From an uncultured bacterium (lineage in GTDB: Bacteria; Bacteroidota; Bacteroidia; Bacteroidales; CAIWKO01): a stretch of DNA of 5,281 nt. This document shows, piece by piece, positions 1-5,281 of the stretch. Below the pieces are notes generated by a model. The model had not been told where the DNA came from. It made no database searches and was given only the letters and a program-made list of their open reading frames with translations. Each line of letters opens with the position of its first letter. The stretch's first letter is position 1. A program made the translations under genes and the position numbers. Location: positions 1 through 5,281 of the forward strand of contig CAIWVT010000492.1 in assembly GCA_903916135.1 (NCBI GenBank), in the 5' to 3' direction.

Positions 1-2
1 AG

Positions 3-20
3 AACAAGATCACTTTCTAA
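3..20 (+). CDS. possible last codons of an upstream gene (5' truncated)
   Basis: Only the tail would lie in the window: Asn-Lys-Ile-Thr-Phe followed by TAA at 18-20. The reason to propose it is the strong plus-strand terminator starting 25 bases later, which implies a plus-strand gene ending just before it. This is the only forward frame with a stop ahead of the hairpin; the other two run through the hairpin and stop at 77-79 and 91-93. Nothing can be said about function. Frame choice is inference. Confidence 0.25.
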   Translation, partial: NKITF

Positions 21-45
21 ACTTTGGTTCTCTCTTAGAATATTG

Positions 46-77
46 GCGTTCAGGCTTCAGCCTGAACGCTTTTTTTT
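46..77 (+). terminator. strong intrinsic (Rho-independent) terminator
   Basis: A perfect 10-bp stem (GCGTTCAGGC at 46-55 pairing with GCCTGAACGC at 60-69) closes a TTCA tetraloop and is followed directly by eight T residues at 70-77. The stem is far more GC-rich than the DNA around it. The T tract lies only on the downstream side of the plus strand, and the other side lacks the A run a minus-strand terminator would need, so it ends transcription of a plus-strand gene lying upstream. It also insulates the downstream gene cluster from that gene. Confidence 0.93.
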
Positions 78-357
78 AGTCGTAACAATATAACTTACTG
101 TTAAATGTTGATTTTATGATATTTGACCGTATTTTCTTTAGAATATATTGTAATAAAGAAAAAAATATCTAATATTGCTTAAAGTTAACCGCATAATAAG
201 GTTTAAGACAAAATATCAATTTCTAACCACCAATTTTATAAACATAGCAATATCCAGTTTCAATTTTATCAATTTACTTCTTAGCAATATGGATATATAA
301 TGCATATCTCATTCATATTATGGTTCTTATAATAATATTGGCCAATTTACTTTTACT
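78..357 (+). promoter_or_regulatory. AT-rich intergenic leader, presumed promoter region of the cluster
   Basis: About 280 bases with no credible gene lie between a strong terminator and the first gene, so a promoter is expected here. No clean copy of the Bacteroidota promoter (TTTG about 19-21 bases before TAnnTTTG) is visible. Two imperfect candidates are TTTG at 122-125 with TATATTG at 144-150, and TTG at 175-177 with TAAGGTTTA at 197-205 (19-base spacing, one base too many before TTTA). Short direct repeats occur (CAATTTTAT at 231 and 261; TAGCAATAT at 245 and 282), but they are of a length expected by chance at this composition. No riboswitch or small RNA was recognised. Confidence 0.35.
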
Positions 358-1011
358 ATGAGAAAATTTACAATATACCTGTTCTCAGCTTTATGCTTGT
401 TGCTATTAAATTGTAGTAATGATACTAAACATAAAAGCGTAAACCACAATAGGGGTAATAATAAATCATCTGAACAAAATATATCGAAGAATCAGATTAT
501 TATTGATATTGTTCCTTTTGAAGGTACTCCACCTGAAATCATTAGTTCTTTATTTGAGGCTCTGAAGCATTTTTGTCCGAATGTACAGGCGAAAAGTACA
601 ATTGCATTTCCCCTAAATGCATTTTATGAACCAAGACATAGGTATAAAGCTGATTCATTAATCAACTTTCTTTCATCTATTACACCAGCAAGTCATGTTT
701 CTATTGGGATTACAGTCAAGGATATTAGCACCTCAAAAGGTAATATAGAGGATTGGGGAGTCATGGGCCTCAGTTTTCAACCTGGAAATGCTTGTATTGT
801 ATCCACTTTTAGACTAAATAAACAAAAATTATTAGATCAACTCTTTAAAGTTTCTATACACGAGTTGGGTCACACACAAGGATTAGATCATTGTGAAATA
901 AAAACATGTTATATGAGAGATGCTGAAGGGAAAAACACGACTGATGAAGAAATTGAATTTTGTCCAAAGTGTAAAGAGTTTCTTGTCAAAAAGGGGTGGA
1001 TCATTAAATGA
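358..1011 (+). CDS. archaemetzincin-family (M54) zinc metalloprotease, lipoprotein
   Basis: This 217-residue protein is a predicted lipoprotein protease. A short basic start and hydrophobic stretch (residues 2-17) lead to a lipobox-like LLNC with Cys19 as the lipidation site; Asn at -1 is unusual. Residues 20-46 form a polar Asn/Ser/Lys tether. The catalytic region has HELGHTQGLDH (residues 168-178): His168, His172 and His178 bind the catalytic zinc and Glu169 is the general base. Then follow Cys179, Cys184, Met186 (the Met-turn) and a CPKC pair, Cys202 and Cys205, matching the second, structural zinc site that marks archaemetzincins. The Met-to-CxxC spacing is 15 residues, against 17 in the published signature. 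The upstream stretch at about residues 130-146 (GVMGLSF ... IVSTFRL) also fits the family. The ATG at 358 is the first after an in-frame stop at 298-300 and gives the signal sequence; it has no Shine-Dalgarno. Family substrates are poorly known, so none is proposed. Confidence 0.9.
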   Translation: MRKFTIYLFSALCLLLLNCSNDTKHKSVNHNRGNNKSSEQNISKNQIIIDIVPFEGTPPEIISSLFEALKHFCPNVQAKSTIAFPLNAFYEPRHRYKADSLINFLSSITPASHVSIGITVKDISTSKGNIEDWGVMGLSFQPGNACIVSTFRLNKQKLLDQLFKVSIHELGHTQGLDHCEIKTCYMRDAEGKNTTDEEIEFCPKCKEFLVKKGWIIK

Positions 1012-1066
1012 TGCCATAATTATACAATTGAACCGATTACCAGGCATAACAAATATATCAGTCGAT

Positions 1067-2152
1067 ATGAAATATGGTTTAATAGTCGTTTTTTTTACAT
1101 TTCTGTTTCTTCAACATGTTTTTTCACAAAATAAAGCATGTAGTTTTGATTATAAAACCTATTATTTTGAATCGTCCATAGGAATAGATAAAAATGCCGA
1201 AAGACAGACCATAAATTTTCTTTTAAAGACTGTTTATAATGATTATAAATCGAGGTTTGATCAAAATACATTTAACAGAATAATATCAAGATGTGGTATT
1301 ATTAAAACATGTCAAGCCAGCAATAACCAGACAACTGCTTATGTTTTACGCTCATCATGTAAAAGTTGTTTTACATGCCAGCCTAACATATCAGTAGATA
1401 TTTCAAATATTTCTGACAATAATGTAAGAATAAAAATACAAATTAACGCATCAGACTTTTTTAATGAGCTCTATTGCGCATTTGACCAAAACTCCTCATT
1501 GAAATCAAATAAATTTCAGATTAATACCAATACTATAAAAATTATTGAAAAAATCTGGGAGTTGACTAAGTTTAGGTGTTCAGATCTTAGTATTTCGAGA
1601 GAAGCAATGGAAATCGAGGATGGTTATAGAATTGAGCATATTCCTGTTTTGTTAGGAAATTCTGAAGAAAATAATGAAGAAATTGCTCTTTCATTCGATA
1701 AAAATGGGACTATTAATGATTTTTCATTTATGACTATAACACATGCTTATTCAAAAAAAATAAGTCAAAAATTCATCGCCAATGTGAATATTTTCATGGA
1801 AAGGTTCCGAACTGCTTGTATTATAAAAGATTCTGTGTCTATTATGAAACTATTACTTGGCGAAAATCCTCCTACTCTTTCTGATAGTCAAAAAGAGTAT
1901 TTGTCGAAGCTAAAACAATCTATTAAGGTAAAAGGATTTACTAACTATTCATTAGATGATATTGAGGTTTGTCCGATTATTAATGATCAGACAATTTATG
2001 GTGTAAGCATATATCATAAATATAGTCGTGATGGTAAAACATCCAATTTAGGATATCTTACATTGCTTCTAGAATTGCAAAATCAAGCAAATTCTTTTTT
2101 GGTAAACAGTTTTAAAGCTTCGATTGATAAACTTGATCCTTGCTTTCCCTAA
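1067..2152 (+). CDS. exported protein of unknown function with probable NTF2-like C-terminal domain
   Basis: The product is 361 residues. The ATG at 1067 was chosen because it starts a textbook signal peptide (MKYGLIVVFFTFLFL, cleavage likely after VFS at 20, giving Gln21 first). The frame is open upstream to ATGs at 944 and 920, but those would bury the signal peptide and overlap the protease gene by up to 92 bases. The N-terminal half contains Cys25, Cys76, Cys82 and a compact CxxCxxC at 98, 101 and 104; in the oxidising periplasm disulfides are likelier than metal binding. From GYRIEHIPVLL (186-196) through SFDKNGTINDFSF (209-221) to the helix FMERFRTA (243-250) and the strands around YGVSIYHKY (311-319) and the GYLTLLLEL stretch, the order matches, as I recall, a Bacteroidota exported family ending in an NTF2/SnoaL-like fold. 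The first strands after the helix look shortened. It lies 55 bases after the protease gene and 12 before the next. No enzymatic residues were recognised; a binding role is possible. Confidence 0.85.
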   Translation: MKYGLIVVFFTFLFLQHVFSQNKACSFDYKTYYFESSIGIDKNAERQTINFLLKTVYNDYKSRFDQNTFNRIISRCGIIKTCQASNNQTTAYVLRSSCKSCFTCQPNISVDISNISDNNVRIKIQINASDFFNELYCAFDQNSSLKSNKFQINTNTIKIIEKIWELTKFRCSDLSISREAMEIEDGYRIEHIPVLLGNSEENNEEIALSFDKNGTINDFSFMTITHAYSKKISQKFIANVNIFMERFRTACIIKDSVSIMKLLLGENPPTLSDSQKEYLSKLKQSIKVKGFTNYSLDDIEVCPIINDQTIYGVSIYHKYSRDGKTSNLGYLTLLLELQNQANSFLVNSFKASIDKLDPCFP

Positions 2153-2164
2153 TTCGATATCTAT

Positions 2165-4363
2165 ATGCAAAATATTCGATCTATTAATTCTATAAACAAT
2201 TTTTCCTCACTTCACAAACTGGTTATTAATCTTGTTCTGTTATACTTGGGATTGAATTATTGTATCGCTCAAAATAAGATGTCATTGGAGAAATGTTCCT
2301 CAAGCATCATTACAAGCACTGTAAATATTCCTAGTGATAAGGGATTACTAATTTTTAATAGTGATGATTTGTTATCTTTTAAATCACAAAGAAATAATTC
2401 ATTTTTTGAGCCAATTTATCTTAATGGCCAATATTTGCTATTCATAAATCCAGAATCGGATGTGATAACGATGTTAAATAAAAACAATGGATTATCTATT
2501 GATCTGAAATTTACTACGGAAAACCTTCAGAATAGACCGAATACTTTTGCAATAATTAAAATAGGAGAAAAGTTTTGTTTTGATGTCAAAACATCTTTTC
2601 AATTAGTAGTAAGTAATTCAGAGGGGGATCCAAATTTTACGCACAAGAATGCTTTAATAGTTATTAAGACAGTTCCTTCTAATTTGGGATTAACATTCAA
2701 GAGTACAAAACGAATTATTGATACAATTGATAAGAGAAAGGATGAAGGAAAGTATTTTATTTATGTTGAACCAGGTAAACAAACATTGACGATTGGTTCA
2801 AAGTATTTTGATGATTATGTGCTTTCTTTTGATGATTTAAAAACATACCCGGTCTTATATTATAATGTAACAGCACCTGATACTACAGGTTACTACTCCA
2901 TTAAAACCAATCCTCCTGGCGCATTGATTGAATTTAACGGATTACCTAATTTTAATTTACAAAAAAATCATTCTCCCTCTGTTTTTAATATAAAATGTGG
3001 TCATTATCAAATAATTTTGACAAAGGCGAAATATGATACAATCAAAGATGAGATTAATATTTGCGATCCGGTGAAGAAAGAAAGCACTTATAATTTTATT
3101 CCCAGCAATGGTGTGGTTAAATTGGATATCCATCCAGAGCTTGAAAAAATCAAAGTTATTTTCCAAAATACGACTATCTTTCCTTATACTGGATCAAATT
3201 TTGAATTTCCTAAAGGCAATGTGAACCTTATACTTCAATCACCTGGATATAAGTCGGATACTGTGAGTTTGTCTCTTTCAGCAGGAGATACTATTTCCTT
3301 GACTAAACATTTGATTCCATTAAAGGGAATGGAGATCTTTATATATACAAAACCGAAAAAAGTTAATTTCCAAATTGAGAATGGGAAGTTTTATAAAAAA
3401 CAATCTCCGATAACACTAAAACTTTCTCCTGGGGAGTATAATATTTGGCTGAATAATGAACTTTATAACCCTATACAGACCGTCCTTAAAATACTTCCGG
3501 AGCAAACTGGCTATTATTTTGACCTAGTTCCTAAATCTTTCCTGATGAATTTATCACTTAAAGGTCGAAAGAGAGATAAATATACAGTGATGATTGATGA
3601 AAAATCATATGGCAGTTTAGATTCTAGGAATTGTCTAACAACAAATATTCCAGTAGGGAATCATTCTTTGAAAATTATAAGTGTAAAAAAGTATAAAACG
3701 GTTTATACAACAACTGTTAAGCATACAAATTCAAGTAAAAAGAAAATAATATGGCTGCCTTCGATTGCATCGTGGTCACTTGGAGGTCTTGGTATTACTT
3801 TTCCGGTGTCAACCTTTAACTCTCTATTAAAACCAACAGTAATATACAGTGCGCCAACATATATGCTTGATTTTATGGTGTTTTCCATATATGGCCTTTC
3901 CGTACAACCTGCTCATGTTGAAATGCTTAATTCTCCTAAATTTCCTGATAATCCTTACGTCTTTTCTTGGATTAATCCAGAATTCAGGGTAGGTTTCAAT
4001 ATCACAAACTGGATGGACTTCTCGCTTTTTGCAAGTGCATATTATAAGAATAATCCATTTTATGAGATCAAAGAAGGTAAATTGTCAACATACTTTGATA
4101 TAAGAGGATACAAATATGGGTTAGCATTTAATTTCTTTACCCATAACCAATATAGATGGTCCTGGGCATCAATGACACTTCGTTTTGGGATAAGAGATGA
4201 ACAAGTTAAATATCATATTTGGGATGGTCAACAGATGCTTCCTGATCAACGAATCACTGAGAATAGTGCTTTTATATCATTGACAATGAATTTTATTACA
4301 TATGGAGATGGGATGATATTAAGAATCTTTAAGAAACCGTTGAATCACTTAAGAACTTTATGA
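2165..4363 (+). CDS. exported PEGA-domain protein with C-terminal beta-barrel-like region
   Basis: The product is 732 residues. A long polar N-region precedes a hydrophobic core (19-30), with cleavage likely after CIA at 35 and Gln36 first. Residues 59-116 and 162-222 look like two copies of one beta-rich domain: each has a hydrophobic strand, FKS (72-74, 178-180), GxY (88-90, 195-197), a hydrophobic strand ending in Pro (96, 203) and a strand with Ile/Leu-Thr. A PEGA-like repeat follows at 242-312 (PPGALIEFNG at 250-259, later GHYQIILTKAKY). Weaker PEGA-like units lie at 317-386, 389-457 and 459-533 (for example PKGNVNLILQSPGY, SPGEYNIWL, PVGNHSLKI). From 534 to the end, alternating aromatic/hydrophobic strands such as EFRVGFNITNWMDFSLFASAYY resemble outer-membrane barrel strands; about 200 residues would suit a small barrel of around eight strands. 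The start lies 12 bases after the preceding stop with no other ATG nearby, so the two genes are translationally close. PEGA domains are typically non-catalytic surface or periplasmic modules; an envelope scaffold is inference. Confidence 0.88.
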   Translation: MQNIRSINSINNFSSLHKLVINLVLLYLGLNYCIAQNKMSLEKCSSSIITSTVNIPSDKGLLIFNSDDLLSFKSQRNNSFFEPIYLNGQYLLFINPESDVITMLNKNNGLSIDLKFTTENLQNRPNTFAIIKIGEKFCFDVKTSFQLVVSNSEGDPNFTHKNALIVIKTVPSNLGLTFKSTKRIIDTIDKRKDEGKYFIYVEPGKQTLTIGSKYFDDYVLSFDDLKTYPVLYYNVTAPDTTGYYSIKTNPPGALIEFNGLPNFNLQKNHSPSVFNIKCGHYQIILTKAKYDTIKDEINICDPVKKESTYNFIPSNGVVKLDIHPELEKIKVIFQNTTIFPYTGSNFEFPKGNVNLILQSPGYKSDTVSLSLSAGDTISLTKHLIPLKGMEIFIYTKPKKVNFQIENGKFYKKQSPITLKLSPGEYNIWLNNELYNPIQTVLKILPEQTGYYFDLVPKSFLMNLSLKGRKRDKYTVMIDEKSYGSLDSRNCLTTNIPVGNHSLKIISVKKYKTVYTTTVKHTNSSKKKIIWLPSIASWSLGGLGITFPVSTFNSLLKPTVIYSAPTYMLDFMVFSIYGLSVQPAHVEMLNSPKFPDNPYVFSWINPEFRVGFNITNWMDFSLFASAYYKNNPFYEIKEGKLSTYFDIRGYKYGLAFNFFTHNQYRWSWASMTLRFGIRDEQVKYHIWDGQQMLPDQRITENSAFISLTMNFITYGDGMILRIFKKPLNHLRTL

Positions 4364-4471
4364 AATAGATGTCAAATTTGTATGATTTGAAATATAGGAT
4401 TTAATGTATCATTATAAGTTATAGTGTGATTTTTTGAAATAATGTTGATTTTAAGCAATAAACTAAATTAT
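4364..4471 (+). other. short intergenic gap without a convincing terminator
   Basis: The gap is AT-rich. The only hairpin seen is weak: TCAAAT pairs with ATTTGA around 4373-4391 across a seven-base loop, and no T run follows. There is no good match to the Bacteroidota promoter consensus. Readthrough from the PEGA gene into the next gene is therefore plausible, although an unrecognised promoter cannot be excluded. Confidence 0.4.
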
Positions 4472-5281
4472 ATGAACTTTCATTGGTTTTCATTGAGATT
4501 TAACTCTATTATTGTTCATGTAAATTTTTTCATTATATGTATTTGCTTGTTCTTCTCTTTTATTGACTTAGCTTATTGTCAAATTTCCACATCAAAGCCT
4601 CAATCTTTTAGAAGACACTTTATTATTGCTTATGATATAAGTTCTTTGGAAGATGATAATCCCCAAATAAAAAACTCTTTAATCTCTCTCTTCTCTAATC
4701 TAGGTTTGCAAGCAAATATTTTAGAGTCTTTAAATAAAGATATAAGTAAAGAACAATCAGAAAATATAGTCTTTTTTAATCCTAAAGAGGATGATATTTC
4801 ATTCTATTATTACGGCGTTACAAGAACTGATTTTCCTCAAATCCGTAATATAATTCTATCATCTCCAATGGATTCGAACAAGATTGTTTCAACTTTTATA
4901 GATAAATTTATTAAAAAGTCCGATTTATCCTGGGCTTCTAGTAGTGGAGCAAATTTGGGCAATGATAAAACTATCCCGCAGCTTTTTGAGAATTTTTTTA
5001 AGAAAAGTGATGGTTTGTTTAAATGGGAGCAAGGTTATAACAATCGCAGTTTTGTTATGCCTTTTATTCTTCAGAAGTTACCAGGAAATTCATATGCTTC
5101 AGAGTATATTCTTTTAGTGATAGGCAGAGACGATATTTCTCCATCAACACATAATTTATTTTCAGTTTTACCTGATAATGGATTATCAGCTTTTAGATAT
5201 ATTCAGAATTCTCATCTTCGGATATCTTCTAAGATTGTGGCTGATCAATATTTCACTTCTTCTAATAACGCATCACCACAT
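4472..5281 (+). CDS. exported protein, possible degenerate vWA-like domain (3' truncated by window end)
   Basis: The frame is open for 270 codons to the window edge, so the C-terminus is missing. A signal peptide is clear: polar start, hydrophobic core NFFIICICLFFSF (18-30), cleavage likely after AYC at 36, with Gln37 first. Cys36 is preceded by Tyr, so a lipoprotein is unlikely. An in-frame ATG at 4442 would add ten polar residues; either start is possible, and 4472 gives the more usual signal peptide. After it, FIIAYDISSL (50-59) looks like the first strand of a von Willebrand A fold with part of a MIDAS motif (Asp55, Ser57), lacking the second Ser of DxSxS. A second strand-like segment, IVFFNPKEDDISFYYYGV, and a buried-strand-like YILLVIGRDD (212-221) fit the same alternating fold. 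I recall similar exported Bacteroidota proteins, but the fold call is tentative. Its position after three exported proteins suggests a related envelope role. Confidence 0.8.
   Translation, partial: MNFHWFSLRFNSIIVHVNFFIICICLFFSFIDLAYCQISTSKPQSFRRHFIIAYDISSLEDDNPQIKNSLISLFSNLGLQANILESLNKDISKEQSENIVFFNPKEDDISFYYYGVTRTDFPQIRNIILSSPMDSNKIVSTFIDKFIKKSDLSWASSSGANLGNDKTIPQLFENFFKKSDGLFKWEQGYNNRSFVMPFILQKLPGNSYASEYILLVIGRDDISPSTHNLFSVLPDNGLSAFRYIQNSHLRISSKIVADQYFTSSNNASPH

Noticed and set aside
231..352. Direct repeats CAATTTTAT (231, 261), TAGCAATAT (245, 282) and CAATTTACTT (270, 343) before the first gene.
   Set aside because: Nine- to ten-base repeats are expected by chance in about 280 bases of this AT content, and spacings (30, 37, 73) are not regular enough for an operator array.
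1008..1019. ATGATG overlapping the protease stop codon, suggesting a coupled start.
   Set aside because: Both ATGs are in a frame that reaches TAA at 1017-1019, so they cannot start the second gene.
920..1066. N-terminal extension of the second gene from ATGs at 920 or 944, overlapping the protease gene.
   Set aside because: It would place the clear signal peptide about 50 residues inside the protein, and the added residues are a frame-shifted reading of the conserved archaemetzincin zinc region.
2957..3166. Minus-strand open frame of 69 codons.
   Set aside because: It lies wholly inside the PEGA gene, has no start context or recognisable motif, and is expected by chance opposite AT-rich coding DNA.
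3703..3888. Minus-strand open frame of 61 codons.
   Set aside because: It is antisense within the barrel-like region of the PEGA gene and shows no independent coding features.
4373..4391. Hairpin TCAAAT/ATTTGA after the PEGA gene as a terminator.
   Set aside because: The stem is short and nearly all A-T, and no T tract follows.

Overview
The window is very AT-rich and looks like chromosomal DNA of a member of the Bacteroidota. Four things point there. None of the four gene starts has a Shine-Dalgarno sequence. The three predicted signal-peptidase-I substrates all have glutamine as first mature residue, which is the Bacteroidota 'Q-rule'. The proteins are rich in Asn, Lys and Ile. The second and third genes resemble, from memory, exported protein families common in Bacteroides and its relatives. 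I cannot name the genus.

Layout: positions 1-77 hold the probable tail of an upstream plus-strand gene and a very strong intrinsic terminator. Positions 78-357 are an AT-rich intergenic leader that should carry the promoter of what follows. Then come four plus-strand genes: (1) 358-1011, a lipoprotein metalloprotease of the archaemetzincin (M54) type with a complete zinc-site signature; (2) 1067-2152, an exported cysteine-containing protein with a probable NTF2-like C-terminal domain; (3) 2165-4363, a large exported protein with a duplicated N-terminal beta domain, one clear and three weaker PEGA-like repeats, and a C-terminal region that looks like outer-membrane beta strands; (4) 4472 to the window end, the 5' part of another exported protein that may have a degenerate von Willebrand A-like domain. 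Gaps are 55, 12 and 108 bases, so genes 1-3 are very likely one transcript and gene 4 may belong to it.

All four products carry export signals, so the cluster acts in the cell envelope. The lipoprotein protease would be membrane-anchored, gene 3 would sit in or at the outer membrane with periplasmic or surface PEGA repeats, and genes 2 and 4 would be soluble or associated partners. A joint function (an envelope complex, or a protease with its substrates) is inference from co-location only. No RNA gene, insertion sequence, CRISPR array or integration site was seen.
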